In this document: positions 47,603 through 56,255 of the stretch, one piece after another
Layout: each line of letters starts with the position of its first letter
How positions within the stretch are numbered: the stretch's first letter is position 1
Origin: Petrachloros mirabilis ULC683
GTDB taxonomy: Bacteria > Cyanobacteriota > Cyanobacteriia > Thermosynechococcales > Thermosynechococcaceae
Length of the DNA: 64,000 nt
Direction of reading: 5' to 3'
NCBI RefSeq assembly: GCF_009939295.1
Contig: NZ_WVIC01000006.1
Coordinates: forward strand, 1-64,000
The notes under the pieces: model-generated
What the model saw: the letters and a program-made list of their open reading frames with translations, nothing else
Told to the model about the DNA's origin: nothing
Database searches by the model: none
Program-made: the position numbers and the translations under genes

Positions 47603-48609
47603 ACGAACCGCCCCTAACCATTCAAGACCTGGGTGAGGTAGGACTCCTTCAGCGTCTGTTTCGGTATTGCCCCCCAGAGCTGGTGGGAGATGATGCTGCT
47701 ATCATAACCGTTCCCCCCGAGCAGGAGCTGGTGGTTTCTACCGACATGCTTGTGGATGGAGTGCATTTTAGCGATCGCACCACCTCTGCCGAAGATGTGG
47801 GCTGGCGAGCCGCTGCTGCCAACCTCTCCGATCTGGCCGCCATGGGTGCCACCCCCATCGGTCTCACCATCGGCCTGGGGCTGCCCCCAACCCTAGGGGT
47901 AGATTGGGTGGAGGCACTCTACACCGGCTTCAGCCAATGCCTTCAACACTACGGCGGGGTAATTCTGGGCGGGGATGTCTGTCGATCTTCTGTGGTGACG
48001 GTGAGTGTCACGGTTTTGGGACAGGTGCGCCCCGATCAAAAACTATGGCGCTCTGGAGCGCGGCCAGGTCAGGTCATTGTCGCCACCGGAGTGCATGGAG
48101 CATCGCGGGCTGGCTTAGAACTATTGCAGCAGCCCCAATGGGGTCAAGATTTGAGTCCCCTCGTTCGCCAAGCACTGATCCAAGCCCATTGCCGACCGCA
48201 GCCGCGTTTAGATGTTTTGCCCTATCTGCGACCGTTCCAAGCACAAGGTATATCCGTGGCGGGGATGGACAGTAGTGATGGTTTGGCGGATGCCGTAGTG
48301 CAGATCTGTGAAGCCAGTGGGGTGGGGGCACAGGTGTGGTGCGATCGCATCCCCATGCCACCCAGCTTTCAGGAAACACAGTCCCTAAACCCAGAGCAAG
48401 CCTTAGATTGGGCGCTCTATGGTGGTGAAGACTTTGAATTGATTCTGTGCTTGCCTGCTGATGGTGCCACTACCCTGGTAGAAAGGTTGGGGAACGATGC
48501 CACCATTTGCGGTGAAGTGGTCGCTGGTTCTGAGGTGCTATTGATAGGTACCAGCCAATCTAGTGCTACAACTTCTTTACGTCGAGCTCAGGGCTATCAA
48601 CACTTTTAA
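47599..48609 (+). CDS. thiL: Thiamine-monophosphate kinase, probable CTG start
   Basis: 336 residues if read from CTG 47599. The family's N-terminal segment (TIQDLGEVGLLQRLFRYCPP) and the GDDAA phosphate-binding motif are clear, and DVCRSS and SSDGLADAV follow. No ATG, GTG or TTG exists in frame between a stop at 47545-47547 and GTG 47683, which would cut off the conserved N-terminus. CTG at 47599 overlaps the upstream TGA (CTGA) and would allow re-initiation; ATT 47620 is a second option. ThiL makes thiamine diphosphate from thiamine monophosphate with ATP. Confidence 0.85.
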   Translation: MNEPPLTIQDLGEVGLLQRLFRYCPPELVGDDAAIITVPPEQELVVSTDMLVDGVHFSDRTTSAEDVGWRAAAANLSDLAAMGATPIGLTIGLGLPPTLGVDWVEALYTGFSQCLQHYGGVILGGDVCRSSVVTVSVTVLGQVRPDQKLWRSGARPGQVIVATGVHGASRAGLELLQQPQWGQDLSPLVRQALIQAHCRPQPRLDVLPYLRPFQAQGISVAGMDSSDGLADAVVQICEASGVGAQVWCDRIPMPPSFQETQSLNPEQALDWALYGGEDFELILCLPADGATTLVERLGNDATICGEVVAGSEVLLIGTSQSSATTSLRRAQGYQHF

Positions 48610-48639
48610 GGGTATTGCACAACCTGAACACTGACACCT

Positions 48640-48900
48640 TTGGGGCCATGTCTACCAACAAACCGCTGCAATGATTGGCAAGCAGTGATCATCTATCCTG
48701 ACCGGACGGTAGAACAACAGGATATATATCCCCATCGCACATTTCTCAATGGCAACCAGGTACATCGGGTTTATTTGGAGGAGTTGGGCGAGATTCGCTC
48801 ACTGCCATTATGGGTAGCACTAATGGTGTTGACGACAATGGTGTTGACGACAATAGATAGAAAACAGATCCGTAGAAGAAGCCCAATATTTATTGAGTAG
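48640..48900 (+). pseudogene. C-terminal remnant of a DUF2887/Rpn-family nuclease gene
   Basis: An open stretch with no proper start reads DWQAVIIYPDRTVEQQ, YPHRTFLNGNQVHRVYLEELGEI and SLPLWVALMVLTT. This matches, from memory, the C-terminal part of cyanobacterial DUF2887 (PD-(D/E)XK, Rpn-type) proteins. The N-terminal two-thirds with the nuclease core is gone. A 15-bp tandem duplication (ATGGTGTTGACGACA twice, about 48824-48853) repeats VLTTM. The surrounding 384 bp between thiL and thrS holds nothing else. Confidence 0.65.
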
Positions 48901-48993
48901 ATGCCTTCTGTTCTCGCGATTGGCTAAGATAAACCCAGATTATCAACGCTCCGGCTCTCTGATTACCCCCTGTAGCGGAACTCATTATTGCCC

Positions 48994-50823
48994 ATGTCTG
49001 CGCCTGCCTCTGTTGAACAGCATCGTCCCAAGGTTGAACTACCTCGTACCAGCGAGTCCGAAACCCTGAAAAAAATTCGCCATACCATGTCCCATGTGAT
49101 GGCCATGGCCGTACAAACGCTGTTCCCTGGCACCCAGGTCACCATTGGGCCTTGGATTAAGCAAGGGTTTTACTATGACTTTGACAGTCCTCAACCCTTT
49201 TCTGAAGCTGATCTAAAAGCCATCAAAAAAGAGATGGTCAAGATCATCAAACGCAAGCTGCCCCTAATCCGCGAACAAGTCTCCCGACCAGAAGCCGAGC
49301 GCCGCATTCAAGCCCTGAAAGAACCCTATAAGCTAGAAATTCTGGCGGGACTAGAAGATCCGATTACCCTCTACCACCTCGGCGATGAGTGGTGGGATCT
49401 CTGTGCCGGACCCCATGTAGAGTCCACCGCCGATCTTAATCCCAAAGCCTTTGACCTCGAAAGTGTCGCTGGGGCTTATTGGCGAGGCGATGAAACCAAA
49501 GCCCAGCTTCAGCGCATCTATGGCACCGCCTGGGAAACCCCTGAGCAGCTTGCTGAGTATAAGCGTCGCAAGGAAGAAGCCCTCCGTCGTGATCATCGCA
49601 AGCTTGGCAAGGAGCTAGGATTATTTATCTTTTCCGATCTAGTGGGGCCAGGGCTGCCCTTGTGGACTCCCAAGGGAACCCTGCTGCGATCGCTCCTCGA
49701 AGACTTTCTCAAGCAAGAACAAGTCCAGCGCGGCTACCAGCCCGTGGTTACCCCTCACATTGGTCGGGTGGATCTATTTAAGACCTCGGGGCACTGGCAA
49801 AAGTACAAAGATGACCTCTTTCCCATGATGGGAGAACAGGAGGACGAAGGCTTTGTGCTCAAAGCCATGAACTGTCCTTTCCACATTCAAATTTATAAGG
49901 CTAGCCTCCACTCCTATCGGGAGTTACCCATCCGCCTGGCTGAATTTGGCACCGTCTATCGTTACGAACAGTCTGGAGAACTGGGGGGGCTGACGCGGGT
50001 GCGGGGCTTTACCCAGGATGATGCCCACCTATTTGTCACCCCCGAGCAGCTCAACGATGAGTTTCTCAAAGTGGTGGATTTGATCCAGTCGGTATTTCGG
50101 ATCTTGCGGCTGGACAACTTCAAGGCTCGGCTGAGCTTCCGAGATCCGGACTCTGATAAATATATTGGCTCCGAAGATGCTTGGCAAAAGGCCGAATATG
50201 CTATCCAGCGAGCCGTAGAAACCCTGGGCATGGATCACTTTCTGGGCATTGGGGAAGCCGCCTTCTATGGCCCCAAGCTTGACTTTATTGTTCAAGATGC
50301 CCTAGAGCGCGAGTGGCAACTGGGTACAGTTCAGGTGGACTATAACCTGCCCGAGCGCTTTGACTTGGAATATGTGGCTGAAGATGGCAGTCGCCAGCGA
50401 CCCGTGATGATCCACCGCGCCCCCTTTGGCTCCCTGGAGCGCCTGATTGGTATTTTGATCGAAGAATATGCTGGAGATTTCCCCCTCTGGATGGCTCCGA
50501 TTCAGGCCATTTTGCTCACGGTTAGTGACGAGCAACTGCCCTTTGCCCAGCAAGTGGCCAGTGACTTGCGGCTGCAAGGGCTCCGAGTTGAGGTAGATGT
50601 CAGTGGCGATCGCCTCGGCAAACAAATCCGCAATGCCGAAAAAGCCAAAATCCCTGTGATGGCAGTCATTGGTGCCAAAGAGGTGGAATCTGACAGTCTC
50701 AACATCCGCCTGCGACCCGCTGTGGATGTTGGCAGCCTGCCTGTCTCTCAGGTAGCGGCCATTTTAACCCAGGCCGTTCAGAACTACTCTGACTGGCAAA
50801 CCACAGCAGCAAATTTGGCTTAG
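48994..50823 (+). CDS. thrS: Threonyl-tRNA synthetase
   Basis: 609 residues from ATG 48994 (a TTG two codons earlier is possible). The class II core (about 250-500) has motifs FKTSGHWQKY, the zinc ligand Cys in MNCPFH, and motif 2/3 regions (VRGFTQDDAHLF; IHRAPFGSLERLI). The editing domain (HTMSHVMAMAVQ ... CAGPHVEST) is present, with HxxxH-like ligands. The C-terminal anticodon-binding domain runs from about 505. The N-terminal TGS domain of E. coli ThrRS is absent, common in cyanobacterial main ThrRS. Confidence 0.96.
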   Translation: MSAPASVEQHRPKVELPRTSESETLKKIRHTMSHVMAMAVQTLFPGTQVTIGPWIKQGFYYDFDSPQPFSEADLKAIKKEMVKIIKRKLPLIREQVSRPEAERRIQALKEPYKLEILAGLEDPITLYHLGDEWWDLCAGPHVESTADLNPKAFDLESVAGAYWRGDETKAQLQRIYGTAWETPEQLAEYKRRKEEALRRDHRKLGKELGLFIFSDLVGPGLPLWTPKGTLLRSLLEDFLKQEQVQRGYQPVVTPHIGRVDLFKTSGHWQKYKDDLFPMMGEQEDEGFVLKAMNCPFHIQIYKASLHSYRELPIRLAEFGTVYRYEQSGELGGLTRVRGFTQDDAHLFVTPEQLNDEFLKVVDLIQSVFRILRLDNFKARLSFRDPDSDKYIGSEDAWQKAEYAIQRAVETLGMDHFLGIGEAAFYGPKLDFIVQDALEREWQLGTVQVDYNLPERFDLEYVAEDGSRQRPVMIHRAPFGSLERLIGILIEEYAGDFPLWMAPIQAILLTVSDEQLPFAQQVASDLRLQGLRVEVDVSGDRLGKQIRNAEKAKIPVMAVIGAKEVESDSLNIRLRPAVDVGSLPVSQVAAILTQAVQNYSDWQTTAANLA

Positions 50824-50825
50824 AG

Positions 50826-51425
50826 ATGTCCCAAGTTTCTATGGCTGAACTGGTGGTGGCTGTTCGGGCTGGGCAGCTCATTTGTTTTCCCACAGATACG
50901 GTGCCAGCCCTCGCCGCAGCACCGACTCAGGCCGAGCAAATCTATGCGCTCAAGCAGCGCCAGGCGAACAAACCCCTGATTTTAATGGGAGCCAAGGCAG
51001 CCGATTTGTGGCCTTTTGTCCAAACAGAGAATCCTGCCTTTTCCACCTGGGCAGAGATGGCGCAGCGCTATTGGCCAGGGGCACTCACCCTGGTGCTGCC
51101 GGGGTGCAACATCCCCCCCGCCATGACCCCTCTCAACCCTGGCACCATTGGTCTGCGGGTACCCTGTCATCCGCTGGCGCTGGCGCTCCTTCAGCAAACC
51201 GGGCCACTGGCTACCACCAGTGTGAATCGATCTGGCCTGCCAGCTCTGACTGATGTAAAAGAGATTGAAACCACCTTTCCCCAACTTTTGATGCCCCTGG
51301 CGGCAGAGTGGCAGATGAATCAAGAGACTCAGCCTAGCTTGCCCTCAACGGTCATTGCCTGGACAGGTCAAGGCTGGCAGACGCTCCGGGCTGGTGCAGT
51401 TACTCTCCATGGCATGACAACCTAA
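50826..51425 (+). CDS. YrdC/Sua5-type threonylcarbamoyl-AMP synthase
   Basis: 199 residues. The YrdC fold is recognised from ICFPTDTVPALAAAP, LKQRQANKPLILM and TIGLRVPCHPLALALL. It makes threonylcarbamoyl-AMP from threonine, bicarbonate and ATP, for t6A37 in tRNAs that read ANN codons. It starts 2 bp after thrS, an apt pairing since both use threonine. It lacks the Sua5 C-terminal domain. Confidence 0.92.
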   Translation: MSQVSMAELVVAVRAGQLICFPTDTVPALAAAPTQAEQIYALKQRQANKPLILMGAKAADLWPFVQTENPAFSTWAEMAQRYWPGALTLVLPGCNIPPAMTPLNPGTIGLRVPCHPLALALLQQTGPLATTSVNRSGLPALTDVKEIETTFPQLLMPLAAEWQMNQETQPSLPSTVIAWTGQGWQTLRAGAVTLHGMTT

Positions 51426-51491
51426 AGAGGACGGGGCATGGCCTGAGCCTGGATCAGGGTAAAGACAAAATGCTATATTAGATTGCGCAAT

Positions 51492-51565
51492 GGCGAGCGT
51501 AGCCAAGAGGTTAAGGCAGCGGATTGTGGTTCCGCCATTCGTGGGTTCGAGTCCCATCGTTCGCC
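51492..51565 (+). tRNA. trnH: tRNA-His (GTG)
   Basis: A complete cloverleaf: encoded G at position -1 (51492) paired with C73, acceptor stem GCGAGCG/CGTTCGC (one G-U), U8 at 51500, anticodon stem GCGGA/TCCGC with loop TTGTGGT and anticodon GTG, T-arm GTGGG-TTCGAGT-CCCAT. CCA is not encoded. The D-arm contains GGTT (51509-51512), which matches the PAM type used by V-K CAST systems that home to tRNA genes; a transposon-end relic lies 8 bp downstream. Confidence 0.95.
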
Positions 51566-51573
51566 CTGATTAA

Positions 51574-51643
51574 TGTACAGTGACACGTTATTTGTCATCG
51601 GTGACACATTGCTGTCGCCTGCGACAAATAACGTCACTGTACA
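51574..51643 (+). mobile_element. 70-bp remnant with both ends of a type V-K CAST-like transposon
   Basis: The left part starts TGTACAGTGACACGTTATTT and continues with TGTC-ATCGG-TGACA, then CTGTCG. The right part, read on the other strand, starts TGTACAGTGACGTTATTTGT. The two outer 23-bp blocks are the same apart from a 2-bp indel. TGTACA termini with TGTC/GACA repeats are the TnsB-binding ends of cyanobacterial Tn7-like CAST elements, and the left 44 bp resembles the ShCAST left end as I recall it. A GTT PAM at 51510-51512 lies 61 bp before the junction, within the known 60-66 bp. No transposase remains and no 5-bp target duplication is seen. Confidence 0.72.
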
Positions 51644-51720
51644 GTTTTCCAGATATAAAGGATGGGTGACGGATAGTAAAGGTAAGCCTATCGAGTCTGA
51701 CGCTCCTCTGAAGGCAGTTC

Positions 51721-54581
51721 ATGCATGTAACCGACTACCACGCCAAATACTTCGCCTATGAGTTAACCAAGCGCTTCTCATCAGACAAGCTGGAAAAATT
51801 GGCAGGTACCTTTGCCGGGGCGCAGGTAGACATCAACCCCCACCAGGTTGATGCGGCGCTGTTTGCCTTTCAGTCGCCGTTGTCGAAGGGAGCGTTGCTG
51901 GCCGATGAGGTGGGTCTGGGCAAAACTATTGAGGCGGGGCTGGTGATCGCCCAAAAGTGGGCTGAGCGGGCTCGTCGGATTTTGGTGATTACCCCAGCCA
52001 ACCTGCGCAAACAATGGCAGCAGGAGCTAACCGAAAAGTTCTTTCTGCCCTGCAAGATTTTGGAGGGCAAGTCTTACAACGCTGAAATCAAAGCTGGGGT
52101 TGCTAACCCCTTTGATACTCAGGATGCCGTCATGCTCTGCTCTTACCAGTTTGTGCGGGGCAAAGAGGCAGAGGCCAGAAGCGTTCTCTGGGATCTAGTA
52201 GTTATAGATGAGGCCCACCGCCTACGGAACGTGTACAAGCCCACCAATGTCATTGCCAATACAATCAAGCGATCGCTAGAAGGCCGCCACAAGCTGCTGC
52301 TCACCGCCACTCCATTACAAAACTCCCTGCTTGAACTCTACGGTCTGGTCAGTTTCATTGATGGCCGCGCCTTTGGTGACCTTAAAAGCTTTCGCGAACA
52401 GTTTTCTAGCCTCAACCAGGAGCACAAGTTTCATACCCTGAAGCAGCGGATGAAGCCTCTCTGCCATCGCACCCTGCGGCGGCAGGTGACCGCCTACGTA
52501 CCCTTTACCCAGCGCCATGCCCTGGTGGAAGAATTTACCCCTGAAGAGAGCGAAGACCGGCTGTACCACCTGGTGTCTGAGTATTTGCAGCGAGACAGTT
52601 TGCAGGCGCTTCCGGCGGGGCTGCGATCGCTGATTACCTTGGTGCTGCGAAAACTGCTGGCCTCTTCGACCTTTGCCATTGCCAGTGCCCTCACCACCAT
52701 GTCAAACCGGCTCAAGGCTAAGCTTCACCAGCCGCAATCGGATGAATCCATCACTAAGCTTGATCAAGACTATGAGGCGTTGGAGGTCACGGCGGAAGAA
52801 TGGTTAGACGATGAACCTGACGCCCCACCGACCCCAAAGGAAAATGCTGCCCTAAAGCGCGAAATTGGTGAACTCGATGCATTTGTGGAGCTAGCGACCT
52901 CGATTGAACACAATGCCAAGGGGGTGGCCTTACTCAAAGCGTTAGATGAGGCTTTTAAGCAAACCAATGCCCTGGGCAGTGCTCAGAAAGCGCTCATCTT
53001 TACTGAGTCTCGCCGTACCCAAGACTACTTGCTGCGGCTGCTTAGCGACAGCCCCTGGAGTGAGGGCATTGTGCTGTTTAACGGCTCCAATACCGATAAG
53101 CAGTCTAAGCAGATTTACGCTGATTGGCTCCAGCGACACCAGGGGTCTGACCGGGTGACTGGCTCTAAAACCGCTGATATGCGATCGGCCCTGGTGGATT
53201 ATTTTCGGGAGCAGGGCCACATTATGATTGCCACCGAGGCGGGGGCAGAGGGCATTAACCTACAATTTTGCTCACTGATTATTAATTACGACCTGCCGTG
53301 GAACCCCCAGCGCATTGAGCAGCGCATTGGCCGTTGCCACCGCTATGGGCAAAAGCACGATGTGGTGGTCGTCAACTTTCTAAATCGCAAGAACGAGGCC
53401 GACAAGCGGGTGTATGAGCTGCTTTCGGAGAAGTTCAAGCTGTTTGAGGGGGTGTTTGGCACCAGCGATGAGGTGCTAGGAGCGATCGAGTCGGGGGTCG
53501 ATTTTAAAAGCGTATTGCCGCTATCTACCAGCGCTGCCGCCTGCCGGAGGAGATTTCTGCTGCCTTTGATCAGCTCCAGCAAGAGCTGAGCTATGAAATT
53601 AAAGCGGCAATGAGCGATACCCGGCGCAAGCTGCTGGAAAATTTTGACGACGAGGTGCGTGAAAAGCTCAAAATGCGGGATCACGACTCGAAGGTGATGC
53701 TCACCCAGTTTGAGCAGCGGCTGATGCAGCTTACCCGCCATGAACTGGATGGCAAGGCCGATTTCTTTAACAATGTGGCGTTTGACCTGTACCAACGGCC
53801 AGCGGGAACGGCGGATACTATCCCTCTGGGGCGGTACGAACTGCCGAGGCAGTCGGGCGATGCCTTTACCTATCGGCTGGGGCACCCGTTGGCTGATGTG
53901 GTAATTGCCCAAGCCAAGCAGCGCCCATTGCCCAAGGCGATGGCGACCTTTGACTACGCAGCCCACGATGGCAAGGTGACGATTTTGGAGCCGCTGCTGG
54001 GTCAGCAGGGAGCGCTGTCGTTGTCGCTGTTGCGGGTAGAGGCGCTGGATCAGGTGGAAGAGCACCTGATTTTTGCGGCGGTTACGGAAGATGAAAGACC
54101 ACTGGATCAGGAGCAGGCTAAGCGGTTGCTGTCGTTGCCGGGGCGGGTAGCGCAACCCGACGTTACCCTATCGGCGGCAGTGACGGATCAGCTGAATCAA
54201 CTCACCCAGCAGCAGGAAACGGCTCTGCATCAAACCATTGCGGCTCGGAATGCGGCCTTTTTTGAGGCGGAGGCGGAGAAGCTCGATGCTTGGGCGGATG
54301 ACCTGAAGGTGGTGCTGGAGCGGGAAATTAAGGAAATTGATTGGCACATTAAGGAGGCTAAACGGGCGGCAACGGCGGCATTGACCCTGGATGAGAAGTT
54401 GGCGGGGCAGAAGCGGGTAAAGGAACTAGAGAAATTGCGGAATCAGAAGCGAAGGTCGTTGTTTGATGCCCAGGATGAGGTGGATGAGCAGCGGGATCGG
54501 TTAATTGCCCAGATTGAAGGCAAGCTGGAGCAGAAGAGTGAGCTTCAGGCGTTGTTTACGATTCGATGGAGCCTGGGATAG
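51721..54581 (+). pseudogene. SNF2-family defence helicase, frameshifted
   Basis: Together the two frames encode about 953 residues. The first frame (51721 to about 53508) has all SF2 motifs: LADEVGLGKTIEAG, VIDEAHRLRN, LLLTATPLQNS, ATEAGAEGINLQ and QRIGRCHRYGQ. After GVDF the frame is wrong (53502-53509, TTTTAAAAG); the shifted frame immediately continues the family sequence (KRIAAIYQRCRLPEEISAAF) into a coiled-coil C-terminal region ending at 54581. One base appears lost. This RapA/SNF2 helicase type usually travels with Mod and Res genes in defence loci. Missing-base and assembly error cannot be told apart here. Confidence 0.85.
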
Positions 54582-54610
54582 GCTGAAGGCATAGGGCTTG
54601 GGAAAGAGCA

Positions 54611-55783
54611 ATGGCGGGACAAGTGGTAGGTATACAACCCAAGGTGCTCAGGTGGGCCAGAACCAGGACAGGCTATTCCGTAGAGGACATAGCCAACAAG
54701 TTGAAGCGAGATCCGGCTGAGGTTAGGGCATGGGAATCTGGGAATGCCGCACCGACCTATGCCCAGCTCGAAAAATTGGCCTACGACCTCTACAAGCGGC
54801 CTTTAGCTCTATTTTTTCTCCCAGAGCCACCTCAGGAGGCAGATGTTAAGCAAGAATTTCGTACCCTGCCCAATGCTGAGATAGAACAACTGCTGCCTAA
54901 TACTCGATATTTGTTGCGGTTGGGGCAAGCGTTTCAGCTATCGCTGAAGGAACTAACCGAGGGTATGAACCCCTCTAACCACAAAATTTTTAAAGAAATC
55001 AAGCTAACCGATGCGGCCCAAATACCTTCGGTAGCGCAGAGAGTACGAGAGTATCTTGCGATTGATATCGATACTCAGGTGGCTTGGGGTTCTACTGATG
55101 AAGCACTAAAGGCTTGGCGAAACGCTGTAGAGAGTGCTGGAGTATTTGTGTTCAAGCAATCGTTTAAGCAAAAGACTATCTCGGGCTTTTGCTTGATAGA
55201 TGCTGAGTTTCCAATTATTTTTATCAGCAACGGCACCACTAAGACCCGGCAGATTTTTACTCTTTTTCATGAACTTGCTCACTTGTTTGTCGGGGTCAAC
55301 TCTATTTCTAAAGTGGATGACTCTTATATTGACGAGCTACCCAGCAAAGAACAAAAAATTGAGCAACTCTGTAATGCCTTAGCTGCTGCAATTCTGGTGC
55401 CACCGGAAGATTTTCTAGAGCAGATCGAAAAGCTTCGAGTGCTAGATGATGACTCTATTCAAGCTCTAGCAAATCGTTACCGAGTGAGCCGAGAGGTGAT
55501 CTTACGTTTATCTCTAGATTCTGGAAATATTAGCCAGGGAGAGTATAGCACTAGGGTAAGTCAGGGGACATCAGATAATGGTTTACCATCAAAGGCTTCC
55601 TCGGGAGGCAGTTACTATGCAACTCAAGCAACTTATTTAGGCGAGAGTTATCTAAAATTAGTATTTGGCAAGTACTATCAAGGAAAAATTGATGTTGATC
55701 AAGTGGCCGAGCACCTTGGCGTAAAGGCTAAAAACGTCGCTGCCCTAGAAGCGCAATTTACAGGAAGAGGTTCGGCTGCGTGA
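54611..55783 (+). CDS. XRE-family regulator with ImmA/IrrE metallopeptidase domain
   Basis: 390 residues. An XRE HTH occupies about 15-70 (RTGYSVEDIANKLKRDPAEV). The M78 (ImmA/IrrE, COG2856) zinc peptidase domain is at about 190-285, with HELAH in FHELAHLFVG and a downstream glutamate. The C-terminal 110 residues hold another helical segment. Such proteins cleave repressors or act as antitoxins to a partner. The next gene (PIN-like) overlaps the stop by 4 bp (GTGA), the known COG2856-DUF4411 pairing. The second half is more AT-rich than the first. Confidence 0.9.
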   Translation: MAGQVVGIQPKVLRWARTRTGYSVEDIANKLKRDPAEVRAWESGNAAPTYAQLEKLAYDLYKRPLALFFLPEPPQEADVKQEFRTLPNAEIEQLLPNTRYLLRLGQAFQLSLKELTEGMNPSNHKIFKEIKLTDAAQIPSVAQRVREYLAIDIDTQVAWGSTDEALKAWRNAVESAGVFVFKQSFKQKTISGFCLIDAEFPIIFISNGTTKTRQIFTLFHELAHLFVGVNSISKVDDSYIDELPSKEQKIEQLCNALAAAILVPPEDFLEQIEKLRVLDDDSIQALANRYRVSREVILRLSLDSGNISQGEYSTRVSQGTSDNGLPSKASSGGSYYATQATYLGESYLKLVFGKYYQGKIDVDQVAEHLGVKAKNVAALEAQFTGRGSAA

Positions 55784-56250
55784 TCTATGTGTTTGATACA
55801 AGTTCATTGGTTGTCCTAAAGAACTTTTATCCTACAAACTTTCCATCCCTTTGGAGTCACTGGGATGCATTAGTTCAAAATGGCACGGTGGTCTCTGTGC
55901 GGGAAGTTAGGGCAGAACTAGAGAATCGAGACAGCACTGATTTTATTCAAGAGTGGGTTAAGAGAAACAAATCTATTTTCATGAAGCCAACACCAGATGA
56001 ATTGATGTTTGTGAGCCAGATTTTTTCTATTCCTCATTTTCAGGCATTAATTGGCACCCAGGCAACATTGCGAGGAACTCCGGTTGCCGATCCCTTTGTC
56101 ATCGCAGCAGCAAAAGTTAAATCAGGAGTAGTGGTTACGGAAGAGAGGCTGAAACCTAATGCGGCCAAAATCCCTAATGTTTGTGAACACTTCAAGATTC
56201 CTTGCACAAATTTGGAAGGGTTTATGAGTCAGCAAAACTGGAGTTTCTAA
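55780..56250 (+). CDS. DUF4411 PIN-like protein (toxin partner)
   Basis: 156 residues from GTG 55780. The PIN-like fold is suggested by IYVFDTSSLVVLKNF at the N-terminus, VREVRAELE and ADPFVIAAAKV with aspartates and glutamates in the usual catalytic places; these appear intact. This family is found with ImmA/IrrE proteins and is taken to be the toxin of that pair. It overlaps the upstream gene by 4 bp and lies 5 bp before mod. The DNA is AT-rich against its neighbours. Confidence 0.83.
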   Translation: MIYVFDTSSLVVLKNFYPTNFPSLWSHWDALVQNGTVVSVREVRAELENRDSTDFIQEWVKRNKSIFMKPTPDELMFVSQIFSIPHFQALIGTQATLRGTPVADPFVIAAAKVKSGVVVTEERLKPNAAKIPNVCEHFKIPCTNLEGFMSQQNWSF

Positions 56251-56255
56251 ACCTT

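Noticed and set aside
51569-51648. 5-bp target duplication around the CAST-like remnant
   Set aside because: ATTAA before and GTTTT after do not match, so no duplication is claimed.
51573-51761. Small protein gene overlapping the transposon remnant
   Set aside because: It runs through the inverted repeats and has no homology or ribosome binding site.
53500-53512. Programmed -1 frameshift in the helicase
   Set aside because: The in-phase codons (GAT TTT AAA AGC) do not form a slippery heptamer, and no pseudoknot is evident downstream.
53610-54581. Separate gene after the helicase
   Set aside because: The sequence just upstream of its ATG, in the same frame, continues the helicase family, so it is the C-terminal half of one gene.
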